Shown: in pieces, positions 1-13,180 of the stretch
Layout of the letters: every line of letters begins with the position of its first letter
Position numbering within the stretch: the stretch's first letter is position 1
Assembly (NCBI RefSeq): GCF_018139145.2
Contig: NC_059476.1
Coordinates: 5,865,501-5,929,500, forward strand
DNA from: Gymnogyps californianus
Taxonomy: Eukaryota; Chordata; Aves; Accipitriformes; Cathartidae
Direction of reading: 5' to 3'
Length of the DNA: 64,000 nt
Program-made: the position numbers and the translations under genes
Notes under the pieces: generated by a model
Database searches by the model: none
Seen by the model: the letters and a program-made list of their open reading frames with translations, nothing else
What the model was told of the DNA's origin: nothing

Positions 1-1938
1 GGACTTGATTTGTCTGCTACAATGAATGTATTTCAGCCCTAAGGCATATATAGCAGCCTATATAGCATATATTCCACCGTGCATTTGCTCTGAAAATCTT
101 GTTGCTGCAGAGAGGGTGCTAAGAACTTCATATACTTACTTATTCTTTGTTTAAAATTATGGATTTTTTTTTTTTTAATACAGTCATTACATCATGAAGC
201 ATCGAGAGCAAAATCACGATGGCTGCTTGCAGTTCAGTTCTGACTAACAGTTACCTCTCAGTTCATCTAATCTCTGTTTGGGTTAGAGTGCATGGTTTGG
301 TGTAGACTTGGGTTTGATGGCCTTAATCACCCATGGAACTTTGGTTTTTAACTGAGGGAGTCTAGGGAAGGAAAGATGCGTTAAGGACAGTTCAGGTTTC
401 CACCACCTTAAGGTGTAAAGTCTATCTTGGGAATTCCTGTTGAATAGGAAGGAAACAGATTTTTGTTCATACTGCTAATAGTTTAATGGATTTTTATCCT
501 CCTCTTTTTCCTTGTTACTTGCCATAGGTGTTTCCCTGCTCTGCCTTTATCTTCTCTCTCTCTGGCATCACGTTTGTGCAGGCTTAGTATAATATTCCAG
601 GGGAGACATAAGACCTTCTCTGAAGCTTCTAGTAAACATAAAAACTCAGTCTGATGCTGATGGGTTTTTATTTAGGTCCTTCTTTAGCACTAGTAAATTA
701 TCTTGTGTGTTCACGTGACTATCTGGCTAAGATGATCTTTCTATTCAGTTATTAGGCAGTAAAGCTCAGTCACTTCAATCAAAAGCATTTTGTATTTGAT
801 CCCTGCAGGACGTAAACTGAAGAATACGTTACACAAGATGTATTTTGGTGCACATTAGAAGCCTTTTTTCTTTTTTTTTTTTATACCGAATCTGTGTGGG
901 AGGAGAATTATCCGAGTCACTTTTAAGAACAGAAGATACGAAGTAGGGTAAAACTAATCCAAGTTATTGAGAGGAAGGTTGTAAAATGCTATTTGAAAGA
1001 CCTCAAACAACTTCTTCCTCTTTTTCGGACTTTTTAATATATCATACAGACATTATGGAGCCAAGCAGCTCTTTAAGTAAAGGTGGAATGAAATTCTGTT
1101 CTATACACAGGGCTTTTTATCAGGGTGGTAACAAGTCTGCTTTGGGCTTTAAACTGGCAAACATCCAGGAAATTTTTGCATCTAAAAATTAACTTTAGCT
1201 TTTAATCTGTGAAAGCTAATACATCTGTGTGTGGTGGATGAACCATCTTTTGAGGGAGACTCCTGCGTACTTTTGTGTTTGGAAAGTTTCTAGTTTACGA
1301 AAAGTATTTAATTTTATATTTGGCTGAACACTTCATATTCAGAAACCTGCCTATATTTAAATTCAAAATCCAACAAAAATTGTTATGGGACATATTAACA
1401 ACTTCTTTTTGGAATATATTCTTAGATTGTTGGCATTACAATATACTGTCTGCCTATGTTAGCTGCTAGTCTAGTTTAATATTAACCTTATTACATTAAA
1501 AGCCAATTTTAGAAATAGATTGAGAATTTTGGTGATTATTTGAAAATAACACTAATGTGGAAAGTTATAAACCAGTTCACAGTATTAACAAAAGGTATGT
1601 GAACTATGAAGCTGATTATTGCTCAATGAGTGTGAAAGAAGGCCCTCTTTTTGCACCTGTGTAATGTATATACATCTTTTCATCAAGATTTTATGTGAGA
1701 AGGGGGAATAGATGATTTCCAGGCCAGGGAATCCATGGAATACTTGACACCAAAGATTACTTTGAACTTCTGGGCACTCTCTGGTTAGTGCCACTTTGAG
1801 ACCCGTGATAACTGATGTTTCAGTGCCCTTCAAGACGGTGGGTCTTTTTGAATTTTGCCTTTTCCTCCTTACTTTCTTCTCCCCTTCTTCTGCATCTCTG
1901 ATGGAGACTGCAGTAGCACTAATAATAGTGTGTGTTCA

Positions 1939-2453
1939 TTAAAAAGAATGTAGTTTGAGATTTTGCTGGGGAGAGTCCTGCGATGCATTTTGGTGGTGCA
2001 GTATTGATTCCTGATTGAGGCAGTGACTTCTGTTTGTTCTAATAAAAAGCAAGGTAGAAATTTCATAGTGGAACAAACTTTTTCCAAGTCCCAGAGTTGG
2101 TGTTAGCCCTGCCGTGATGGAACTTGCCTTTTCTATGGAAGCATCATCATAATCTTCAGTGCCGCTCTCATTGGCGAGTCGAGGATTTTGTAAGATAGAA
2201 GTATATATGTTATCTGCCAAATAAGTTAATATTCTAGGAACAGTTTTGAGTTTGCTTGCTGCTCTAACTAAAAGCAGTTTAGCTTGCACATCAAAATTTT
2301 TCAGATCTGTTTTTATCTTGACATAAAAGCTACAACTATTTTCTGCGTAGGCTCTTGAACTATTGATTATCCACTTTTCTCTTAGTTTGTCTGGTATAAA
2401 TTGAACTTCCCTTGGAAATCTTCTCAACTCTCCCAAAAACCTTTGGTCAGTTG
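1939..2453 (-). pseudogene. Unrecognised long open frame without a start codon (exon or gene fragment)
   Basis: On the minus strand a frame stays open for about 171 codons and ends in TAA at 1939-1941. The upstream stop is a TGA about three codons before the possible acceptor. The predicted protein contains no methionine at all, so it cannot be a complete intronless gene. A possible splice acceptor (CTGTAG) lies just before 2453, which would give an incoming phase of 1. The composition looks protein-like: a charged, Lys/Leu-rich helical first half (for example AKLLLVRAASKLK, then an ILTYLADNIYTSIL segment), followed by an acidic Glu-Asp-Tyr-Asp-Asp patch and a Ser/Gln/His-rich tail. I do not recognise the family. 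It could be the terminal exon of a gene nested antisense in the ATE1 intron, a retrocopy fragment, or chance. No clear poly(A) tail or target-site duplication was found. Confidence 0.3.
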
Positions 2454-5400
2454 CTACAGGATTTCAGCTTCAAAACTGACCTGATTGTCTCTGTGTCTAA
2501 CTGATGTTACGCAAAGTTGTTGGCACCTAAGAATATTTATGTCAGCATGTTTTTGTTGAATGGAATTGGTGTCTTGAGGAAAAACATAGCAAATGATTTT
2601 CTAATTAAAGGTTGCTTCATAATACTTGCTCTTAAATAGTGCTGTGGAATAACTGATATTTCAGTTTTTCTCTGTGGGAACACAAAACCTTACTAAGCTG
2701 CTATGTAAATGCATAGTCATCCACTGTTTTAGCAATATGTATACTCCTATCTTAAAATGAGTTGTTGGAAAAAATCAGAAGAATTAGGGGGAACCTCAAC
2801 AGATTATTAAGTGGTAAAGTATAAACAGCTTCTGAATGAGGTAAGATACAGTCATGGAAAATAGGGGTATCACTGCTTATTGGAGAAATTTATCCAAGGC
2901 TACTCTTGAATTAGCCAAGTCCCTGAACTGCTCACTTTTGGAAATTGTGAAAATGTGCAAAGGAAGAATCTGTTTTAGTGTTTGTCATATTCTATGCATT
3001 TCTTCTGGCCCTTAATGGAGGTACTATATGTGGACCTTTATCTCAGGTCCAAGACCGTAGTTGTTGTGTACTGTTCCCAATATAACAGAGCTATTATTCA
3101 CTACCTTTTTTTGTTGTTGTTGGTTTTTTTTCCCTAAAGTAGTGGAAGACTATGATCATGTTTAGTATGAGGATCTGTGTCTATAACATACAAAAAGCTA
3201 CTAATGTAATCAATTGCAAGGATTTATTTAACATGTCTACAAGTTACTTGTTTGGTTTTTTTTCTGCTTCGGTGGTGGTTATATTTATTTTGTGAAACGA
3301 ATCAGTCAATAATGAAAAAAATTGCAATCATGAAAGCTTAGAAAAACTGAAAAAGGGAGACTTCTATAATGAACGCAGAGGAGATAGGCTGAGCGTCCTT
3401 TCATTGAACAGGCATTGTTTCCCTGTATTATCAGTGAAAGATCAGTTGGAGCACAAATTATAGAGCTGATCAGCAGATCAAGAGTACCATAATTATGCAA
3501 GCAAATTGTATGAATGGAGGTTTGTCCACCTCTTTTCTTCATTTGTCATAAATATAATAAATCATACTATAGCTTTGTCGTAATAATTCATGCACAGAGA
3601 AATGAGTAAGTATGGTTTTCAAACCTGTATATTTTTTTTTTTTTAATTGAGTAACTTTTAATAGCATTTGGTTGTATTTCTGGGAGAAAATGTGTAGATT
3701 AATGTATAGAAGGATGATCTGAGAATAAGACAGAAGAGTGAACTTTTTATGTGTCTTGTATAATCCCAAGAGGCAGAAATACTTTGATAATTCAATCAAG
3801 TGCTGGTGCTAGACAGTGCTCGTGGAGGTAGCTTTCTCTACAGATGTACTGCTGTCTGTTATTCTGGTTTTACCTCCAGAAACAGACAAGACTATGAGAG
3901 CGACTAGGTAGTGTTTTATGCTTTAGCTTTGTAGAATTACAGTACAAAAATCTGAAAACAAAGTAGAAACATGATAGAAACAAGATAGAAACAGTAACTA
4001 GGTCTGAGGGCATAGGCTGGCACTTCAGATGAGAATGCTGGATTTAAGGAAGCTTAGTAATAGATCTGGCTTGTCTTCTGCTTCGCTAAGAGCAATCCAT
4101 ATCTGCAAACGTTTTAACTCTTGCTCAACAGCAAAAATACCTGTGTTTCTGTGTAAGAAATACAGGGAGGGCCTTGCAGAATACAAATCACCTGGAAGAT
4201 GCTATGATCCAACTCTACCCCAGCTTCAGGATGATTAACAAAGTATGTGGAAATATATGTGTAAATGTTTCAGAACATTTTGCCACCTGCATGTCTCTTG
4301 TGTTTTATATGAACTGTCAGAATTTATTTCTTGGTATTTAAATGATGGATACAGATGTGGAACTGTGTAGCTCTGGAGGCAAAGATTTTAAATGAAGTTA
4401 ATACAGTGAAAACATTTCTTCTTGGCCTTTCATCCCAAGAAGGAAATTTTTTGATCCCAGTGATGTAATCAGTGGCTAATTTGGATAGAATAGGGGTTAT
4501 CTCTAGCAGTTCTTCTTAATGAAGTATCATCTCCCCAGAGGCATTGCATTTCTGACCCAATGTTGTCTTTTTTAGAATGCTGCTTGAAGTGAATTATAGA
4601 AGCTGTCAGCATGTTTTATAGACACACACACATATATATATCTCTCTAAAAGCTCTCAGCTAGTTTAGTTCTTTAGCCGTATTCAGTTCTCGTGTTAAAA
4701 AAAAATTAGTGCCTATCGTTCCAAACTGAGTTTTACATATAACACATGTCGTGTAAAAACTTGAAATTAAGAATTTTTTTCTTCCTTCCTCTTCTCTAGG
4801 GAAGTTTATGATTGATCTGGGTGGTTTAAAACACTGATACAATACACCTAGTCCATTAATGTGATTTTTAGGCTTTAAGTCTTTTTACAGTAGTCTGTCT
4901 TTAAGAAACACGGCTGAAGTGTTACTGAAACAAGCTATGTGGCAGCTACACAAGTTAGAAAACATCTCCATAAAAGATCATAAAAGTTCTACAGTAGTTT
5001 CCAGAAGGAGCAAGAGCGAACAGTTTATTGCTGTTTAGACCTTCTGAAGCAAACATTTTATTTAACTTTTCATGAGTGTTTTATAATGACAAACTTGTAG
5101 AAAAATAGTATGTGTCTCCATTCCCTCTGCAAAGCTAGCTGGACACTCTCTTTGCTTTGTGCTTAACTAAATATTTGTCTTGGAAGAAAAGAATTTCACA
5201 ACACACAAAAGATACGCTGTTTGAAAAGGTGCAAAAAATTACTGAAATAGGTATAGTGCTTTTTTTCTTTCCCCCCCCCTTTTTTTTTTTTAATTGCCTC
5301 CCAGAAATCCACTTGAACTAATACAGAAAACTGAGTGAGTGGTCTGGGAAATGCTAAGGAGCACGTTCCGATCAATTCGAAAGCTGGTATCAGCGGCCGG

Positions 5401-6478
5401 TTGCAAACTTTCAGGTCTCTAACCTAGTTTCCTCTTTCTTTTTTTATTTTCTAGGGACGGAACGCTTAAAAAATCAATAGCCTTTGTGGTTATTTTTAAC
5501 CTTTTGTAGCTTGCCTTGGCAGCCATACGTTTTTATAATGCTCTTGAATTAGTTCTTTTATCATTTCGGTTGATGGCAGTGCTAATCTGATGATTGGCTC
5601 TTCGTGGTCGGCTGCTGCTGCGGCAGAACGTCTCACTGCAATGAGCTTGCGTTTCAGATCTCTGATAATGCTGACTTAAAGACTTAGAATGAGTACTTCT
5701 GTATCAGCCTGATTCCTTCTGCTTACTTGTGTGGCCCTCGTGACTGTAGTGCTGTGGATTCATGGATTTTATTCTTGAAATGCCTATAAGAGCCAAAGAA
5801 TTTAGGCATCCAGAGAATTAAGGAACTTGTCCCCAGTCATATCATTTCAGTTCAGATTCTTTTTGCATCACAGTTTACATTGTTCTTCCTGATTTTGACA
5901 CTGAGTTTTCTATGTAAATCCATATAAAATTAAAAAACCTTTACTGTAAGACTGACAAATCTCCATTATTTTGAGAGTAAGTTTCTTCTGAGCAGACAAA
6001 GCCACAGTGACTTTTGTCACTCCGTAAGGGAATTGAAATTGTAATTCTGAAATGTACGTTCTCTCCCATCAGCAATTATTTCTGTTTCGTTAGTCCAATT
6101 CCTGTACTGAAAACTACATTTGAGACGTGCATTTAAACTTTAAATCCCCTCTTTCCTTATGTACTATGTCTTGAAGGCTCTTTGTTCACCTTCGGGTCTG
6201 TGGAGATCTCTGAAACTGTATTTTGTTAGCATTCCTATATTTTTGTAAGTCACTGTTGAAAATGCTAAGTAGAGCCAGCCGCGGAATAAGCCTTTGATTC
6301 CTATGCTAACGTAGCTCTAGTATATTGTCCGCTTCAAGGATAGCAGGATAGCTTGGCACCATCTTTCCTTGTAAACATGCTACGTTTTGTCCCATTTTCT
6401 CGATTTTTACAGAAAGTTACAGAATTTTGTTCATTTTCCAGCTTAATTTCAATCTGTTTTCCTAGATAGTTTCTTTTT

Positions 6479-6495
6479 GGGGGGGGGGGGGGGGG
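6479..6495. repeat. G17 homopolymer followed by TG-rich stretch
   Basis: A run of 17 consecutive G follows a T-rich stretch and continues into TGTGGTGGTGTGTGT. It is simple sequence within the intron. Such runs are prone to length error in assemblies and can form G-quadruplex structures. Confidence 0.9.
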
Positions 6496-9400
6496 TGTGG
6501 TGGTGTGTGTCATTTAACAGCTGCTTCTAGCCTTGCTGAAAGTTTGACTGACTTTTTTGCTGTTTATTTTTTACTTTTTTCACTCCACAACTTTATGGTT
6601 AATATTGATTCTAGTCTGTTTTGGCTAGAGAAGATTATTTCAATTAAAATATGGCAGCCCAATGCACAAAATAAATCCTAACACACTTCCTAGGACAAAG
6701 TGTGCTTTGACTATGGACCAAGTTCTTCAAAAAGTAAATGGCCTCAGAAACAGTTTTTGTTTATCAACAAGGAAGACTTAACGTTTGAGAGTAAAAACCT
6801 GTTTATTCCGAACCTGTAAGAAGTGCCAGTGTCTTGAAAGTAATAGAGCTCAAAAGGGGGACATTGCTCCTTTCTTTGGTGGTGGCAGGATGTCTCCTCC
6901 ACACTCATGCAGGGTTTGCATGTAGCCAAGAGGAGCTGGATAAAACAGGAAAAAAGTTCGACCTGGAAAGGAGCTTCTAGAGAAGAAAAACCCAATTCTA
7001 GCTCTTCATTTCCCTGCGTATCTAAAATACCTAAAGATTGCCCTACTTGAGGAGGAGAAACTCTTTATAAAATGAATATATAGGGAAGATTCCAGGGGCC
7101 GAAAGAATGCCATCTTTTTGTGGCTCATTTCTGTTAGTGGGTATGTTAAGATTCGTTTGGCCGCTTTTATTTCCCAAGATGGGGAAGTGTTCATTGTGTT
7201 TGTCATGGAAATGGGAGGGAAGAGAGGATAAACTTGCTTGATACATGTGAAGGTGTTACACTGGAACTATAGGTTGTATGACTTGTCTTCTGTATGGAAA
7301 CTCATAACATTATGTTTTATTTTATTATGAGCTTGGCACGTTTATGAAAAACAAAACCAAAAAATAACCAACACTTTGGTTTATTTTAATCCCATTCAGA
7401 GATTAGATTTAAAAAAAAAAAAAGGCCCAAATCCCATATCTGTTCCTCACATCTCCTTTACTCAAAGGAAGAGGGCAAATACTCAGTTTTCCTTGATGGT
7501 GAATTGCAAATATGAGCAAATTCTAATACTGTCAAAAGGAAAATTATATATGAATGCCTTTCTGTGATGTCTTTGCACTGAAGATCTCACATAATTTTAC
7601 AGTTACTGGTGATGACAGCTCAAAGCTGTTTTTTCCTGAGAAGGCTATGACATCATTGTGTGACATCAGTAACGCTTGCTTTCAGAAAGTTACTGAACTA
7701 CCGGGTGAAACCATTCTGGTTTAGCATCCAAAGCATTGGAATATCTTCCCCCACCTGTAAAAGGAAGCAGGTGTTAACAGTCTAGTTTTATTACAGGTTT
7801 TTAAAGCTGTGCATGTGCTTTTACTAGTGCAAGTAGCTCTGAGTTGAACCAAACCTTCCTTTTATTTTTCTGCCTTCTTCCCCCCTTTGATTTAATTCTC
7901 AGTGATGTGTTCCTCTCTTAGTATTATTTATTGTGTTTGAAGTTATTTCCTGTTGTTCTGTTGGTTCTTTCTGGCAATTGTAATTAGTTTGCCCCAAAGT
8001 AAAAATGTTGTGGATTTCATATGTATTACATAGTTTTTGAAAGACTAAAGTTTATGTAATTCAGTTTGAAATTAAAATTAGAAAAGCATGACTTTGTGAA
8101 AGGAATTTTAATTGTGCTTGTGTGACAGATTGAGTTATTTTACATGCAACACCAGCTTTTGACTGTACTTCTTTCATGGTTTATTGAATCATTTTTAAAT
8201 TGTGTTCATAATAGTCTTGCAGTATTAAATGAGTTTGTTAATTTAGAAACTGAATCTTACGTTTACTTCAGTTCAAATAAATATATAGACTAGGTATATT
8301 CCTAGGTTATGATGAAAGTGGTGTGGATTTTAGGGATGGGGGGGAGAGTAAGGGTTGAGAAGATAATAGCAGAGGTCAGTGGATCTAAAATATTTATTAA
8401 ATTCTCCAGCTCTATGTGTCAATTAAATTCATCCTTAAAAAAACCCCAACAAACCCACAACAAAAAATTGTTGGGTTTTTGGGTAATTGTTTCTTAATTG
8501 ACTTCTAGAGAAGATTCACAGTCTTCTGAAGTTTTCTAGGACTTGATTAAGAAAATTGTCTAACCTGAGAACTTTAGCAAGTCTCAACAGGTGAAATAAT
8601 ATGTAACAAGACTTGCAATGTTTTTTTCCCCATAAGATTGTGATACAAATTCAACTGCAGTTAAGAATTTTTTATCTAGCCAGCAGTATAGATAGTTGTA
8701 ACAGTATATACTCCCTAGCAAGCAGCCGTTATGCTCAGGTACACTTAAAAAGTCCCCCCTGACTCCCAAAGGCAAGGGGTTGTACAGCAGTGCCTGGAGA
8801 ATGGATAAAGCTATTCGAAAAGTGTTGTTGGCTCAGTTTTCTCACCCATAGGGTTTAACGTGCACTATAAAGCTAAAGTTACAGATTAAGAACTATTGGG
8901 GGTCTTCTGACATGAAAATTAATAACACATGGTTTATTTTTTTCTGAAGCCTGCACATTCTAAAATAACTGGCTGTAAGGACTGATGCACTCGCCGTGTA
9001 GGAATTTGTAACTCTCAGTAGTTCTTTTATGGGAACATAACTCAATAATTCAAATTTTGAATTACTTTTTTTTTCTCTTCAAGTATTATCTGGGGTTTTT
9101 TTTCCTCTTGTTCTCTCTTTCTATCCACCAAATCAATACAAATTCTAGAATTTAATTAAGATATGTCAGTCATTCATTTTTCCAAACTCTGAGTAATTTA
9201 GAGTGGTAGTGACTAGATCTGAAATGGTTAATTATAGGAAATGCACAATCCCCTGTCTTCACCAGCACCTTACAGAAATTCAGTGTTCTTCCATAGAGTC
9301 TGTGTCCAAAGGTTTACCATTCATCCATAGATCAGCTACTGCTATGTGTTTGATGCGGAAAAGTCTGAAATATGACTTCTGCAACATCTTGATTCTTTTA

Positions 9401-10767
9401 GCATCAACAGATGCACTTTCTTAGAGACACAGTCTTACAGAAGGTTAAGGTTGTGTTCACTCCGAGCTACAATGAGAATGGTCCAGTTAATGTTTGCAGA
9501 TTGATACATATCTATCTACCAGAGGCTGTGTTTTTATTTCTAAAATCTGCTTTATGGCACCTTCTGAAGAAAAGAGAAAGTTTTAATTACTTAGGCTCTA
9601 TATGGAACTCCGTCCAAAGTCAGCAATTTACAATATTGGCACTTTTTATTGTTGTCTGCCTTCCTCTCCTCCCCCTCCCAGAGAAAAATGGGATAACTGA
9701 CAAGTAATCAACCTGTTTTTTGTATTCCCCTTTAAATAGAATAGTCTTCTTTAATTAATGTCAGAAATTCATAGAATTCTTGACAACAAAATCTTGACAA
9801 CAGTCAGGTTTTTGTAGGTGTCCATATGTATTCTTTTTATCAAACTTTTAATTAAAAGTTCCTATTTACTATTACTTTGCAGTTTGGGAACTGCTGACTT
9901 ATTAAATCATCCGGCCATTACAAGAGGGGGGAATTAAACCATGTAACACGTACTAGGTTTTTAACAAAGGAATGTTTTAGAGTTAAATACATACCAGAAC
10001 TTTGTAACATGTTTAATGTGGAATCCACCAACAAGGAAGTATTTGTATCAAATAAGTAAATGATGGTAAATAAATAACTATTACATTTTATTACTCTTAG
10101 AATCTTGAACAAGCTCCAGATCATTAAAACCTTGCCTTTTTGGTTGATTATCTGCAGCACATCATTTTGTAATGAGTAAAGAATCTAGATTAGAAAATGC
10201 TTGCACTTTCAGGAAGTTGATTTTCTTTTTTTTTTTCTTTTCTTGTTCCTCTTCTTTAGACTTAAAACAGGCTTGCTTATGATTTTGAATGTAAATAAAC
10301 TTTATTTATAGTAAGAGCCATGAGGGCCCAAACCCTGTTGCTTTAGTGATGGGGCAAGTACCAATGGAACGGTGGGAAAAGACTCTCTATTGCAGGCACT
10401 CACAGAGAAGGGTAATGTGTAGTTTAAAATAAAGGACACCAGAAACAGACCTGTATTACAAGGTGATAATTCTCTCACATCACATTTTAAAAAATCTTCT
10501 TCTATTTTATAGAAAGGAAGTACTTTGGATAGTTAATTATTGTATCTATTTGTACTTCTAAACAGAATAGAATGTGGGAGTTTGTTTATGGAAATTTTAT
10601 TTTAACTCTTAAAATCCGATGGTGCTTTTCAAATATATGGTTTTGAAAGAGTGTATCTGACTGTTAATGTATCCTGAAGTACTGCTAATATTTTTCTTCT
10701 TTTTCTGCTTTGCATATTTGGACTGTTTTCTTGGGCACATATTTCTGATGAATCTGCCTCGATGCAG

Positions 10768-10800
10768 TTCACGCGATTCCTCTGTGATTCTCCTCTGGAG
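10768..10800 (+). CDS. ATE1: ATE1 microexon (33 nt)
   Basis: These 33 nt encode Phe-Thr-Arg-Phe-Leu-Cys-Asp-Ser-Pro-Leu-Glu. That matches the FTRFLCSSPLE stretch of vertebrate arginyltransferase 1, with one Ser-to-Asp change. The acceptor is GATGCAG, ending at 10767 after a strong pyrimidine tract; the donor is GTATGT. Both borders are phase 0. The exon joins directly to the next coding exon, which begins Ala-Glu-Asn-Ala, as the protein requires. Known mammalian ATE1 isoforms differ by mutually exclusive 43-codon exons placed immediately before this point, which fits the boundary chosen here. The exon is too short for ORF finders. The alternative, that it extends further upstream, is less likely because the upstream reading (Gly-Leu-Phe-Ser-Trp) does not resemble the family. 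Confidence 0.85.
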
Positions 10801-10953
10801 GTATGTATTCGTTCTAGATGCAAGTTTTGAAATGGATGTATTCTTTCCTCTCCACTCTCTGTGGACAGCAAACCATTATGGTATAGGTGGTATAGATGGG
10901 TGTCACAGTATTTGTGTCATTACTGACTGGTAAGGAAGATAGCACTGTGTTTT

Positions 10954-10977
10954 CAAAGGAGTCTGAGGACTCCTTTG
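10954..10977. repeat. Perfect inverted repeat, 10-bp arms, 4-nt loop
   Basis: The arms CAAAGGAGTC and GACTCCTTTG flank the loop TGAG. It lies about 150 nt inside the intron downstream of the ATE1 microexon. A direct duplication of GCTGGATAATAA (10977-11000) follows it immediately. Confidence 0.85.
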
Positions 10978-11997
10978 CTGGATAATAAGCTGGATAATAA
11001 GATACCACTGGATTTCATATCACTGCATTAAGAGACAGTAGCAGAAAGTGCTGTGTCTTTTCTGTTATTGATTTATTTCTGTGAAAGAAAAGAGTGTATT
11101 ACTGAATAACTTGCTAAACTTGTATTTGACTACAATCTGAGTTAACAGTTTAGGAGAGATGCTGTTGCTTCATTTCAGCTAAGCAAACTGCTACGAATTT
11201 CTTGCACTGTCTTTCTTGTTAGTCTTAAAGAGTTAAGTACCGCGTGACTGTAATGAAATTGTCAGGTTATAGTAATTACGCTAGTAATTTGATATGTCGC
11301 AGTTTGAATGAATCCATGTGTGTAGAGTTTGTTGCTTTTCTCTGCTGAGTCCGCTGGCCTTTACATTCCTGAAAGCTGAAGAGTAATAGAGCTCATTAGA
11401 CTTTATAGGAAAAGGGCTTTTATCACCTCGTCAACTCATGCAGCAGACTGCCATTATATTCTTAATTTTGTATGGCTATGTAGATGTTGATGCACACTTC
11501 CCTGCCAGGTTTATACCAGTATTGTTTCTTACAGACACTTTTTATTGACATTTCGAAGCTTGAATTAAATTTTGTGTGGCACCACTACAGATGTCTTCAA
11601 TTAGATGAAGTTAAATAAAAGGGGTTGTATATCAGAGGCCAAGGGATTCTTGAAATTCTTTATTCTGAAACAGTTGCCACAAGCAAATCTAGTAGTGTGT
11701 AGTCTGTTTACTCTTTTGAACAAAAATAATTTAAAGTAAAGTTTAAACCTTACATGATTTCAATTTGTAATTTTTTGAATTTTTAATAGTGTTATTAGCT
11801 GCAAATAGTATGAACACTCAAACTCTTCCTGTCTTTTTTTATTTCCTCATTTTATTATTATGCTTAGTTTTCTGTTTTGGCTGTGGGCTCTGGCACAAAA
11901 AATGAATAGTTTAAAAAAAAAATGATACAGTATGTAGTAGCAGAAAACTAGGCAATTTTTTAGCAGTAAACAGGATAATGTAGAGAAACTGTTTGTC

Positions 11998-12021
11998 TTA
12001 TTTTATTTTATTTTATTTTTA
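11998..12021. repeat. ATTTT pentanucleotide microsatellite
   Basis: About four to five copies of TTTTA stand in tandem within the intron. Confidence 0.85.
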
Positions 12022-13153
12022 TTCATCCTTTCATCTTAGAAGCTACATTTAAACATTTGCCATTTTACCACTTCAGATATGCAAATACTGCCTTGTTTGG
12101 AGAGGTACGGTTATAATGGTTCGGTATAAGAGAATGGCGTGCAGGAGTCTTAGCCAAAAACCAGTGTGGCCTGGTACCCTGTTGTTGCCAAGGTGAGAGT
12201 GTTTATGGAAGAAGGGCACAGCGAAAATCCAGACCGCTCAGGGTGATTCCTAGTTTTTGGTGCTCAGTGAGTTAGGGGGGTGTTCTGGGCCGGTAGTTGT
12301 ATCGGTGTCACTAGTAGTCATCTCTGCGTTTGTCCTTCCCAAGTTGTTCCATGTCGTCTTGATACAACTGTTGGAACGAGCCTCAGCACTCGGATGCGCC
12401 ATGGCATTACGCAGTCGAATGATGATCTTGTTTTGTTTTGTTTTCAAATCCTTCTTTAACTGCTCTTTAGTCTTTTTCCATCTTGACTGATGCTAAGCAT
12501 TAAATTGATGGTTGCGTAAAATTGCTCTCAAAAGCATCTTTTTCAGAGAATGCTCATTTATACCCATTGTTTTGGATGTGCATATAGCAATATTTTTTCT
12601 CCCATGCATTTATGTTCCATGTGTTTATGAGTATTTGATATTTCCTTTGCCTTTTTAATCACTCAGTATTATGGGATCTTTCTGTAGTTGTTTACACTCA
12701 GCTCTTGTTTAACCATCCTGAATACTTTTAAATCATCAGCTCAGTTTGGTGCAACATTATTCAGTCTTCAGTGATTCACCTGCCAGTATGAAGAACAGAA
12801 TAGATCCAGCACCATGGAAAGTGAGCTGCTTTCCATTATGTAAATGATTATTTATTCTCACTTTGTTTCTATTATCCATATTGAGATGCTTTCGGATTCT
12901 AAAGAACTGAAAGATGTTTGTGAATCTAGCTCTTTGAAAAGCACATCAGCTTCTGCTCTGCAGTATTTTGATTATTGATATGTGTTAATTTTTAGGAGAT
13001 CTAATAACAAATGATACTGTTACCGGTCTGTAATTCCCAGGATCACCTTCTGTAGAATGTCCCATTTTACTCACATTCAATGCACTGCTCAGGACTAAAT
13101 CACAGCTCGTTTCATTTAGAGATATTGGCAAATTGCTTTTTTTTCTTATAGTG

Positions 13154-13180
13154 GTGTAGACATCACGATGATGTCTACAC
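13154..13180. repeat. Perfect inverted repeat, 12-bp arms, 3-nt loop
   Basis: The arms GTGTAGACATCA and TGATGTCTACAC are separated by CGA. It lies about 210 bp before the CR1 copy. No flanking duplication is evident. It could be a chance palindrome, a hairpin relic or a small structured RNA. Confidence 0.9.

Larger units (their letters stand above)
1..10767 (+). other. ATE1: ATE1 intron (3' part) upstream of the microexon
   Basis: This is non-coding on the + strand as far as I can read. It ends in a long pyrimidine-rich stretch and a CAG acceptor at 10765-10767. Known ATE1 genes have two mutually exclusive 129-nt exons just before the exon that starts with Phe-Thr-Arg-Phe. I looked for both and saw neither, so they probably lie upstream of base 1 or are too diverged to spot by eye. 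Contents noted separately: the minus-strand open frame at 1939-2453 and a G17 run at 6479-6495. Short AT-rich simple sequence (CA/TA at 4623-4641) and several poly-T runs are also present. Nothing else functional is evident. Confidence 0.7.

Noticed and set aside
8439..8480. Imperfect hairpin (AAAACCCCAACAA / TTGTTGGGTTTTT)
   Set aside because: The arms have bulges and low complexity. Not convincing as a structured element.
10667..10933. 88-codon + strand frame overlapping the ATE1 microexon
   Set aside because: It is in a different frame from the FTRFLC coding frame and runs through the acceptor and donor. It is a shadow.
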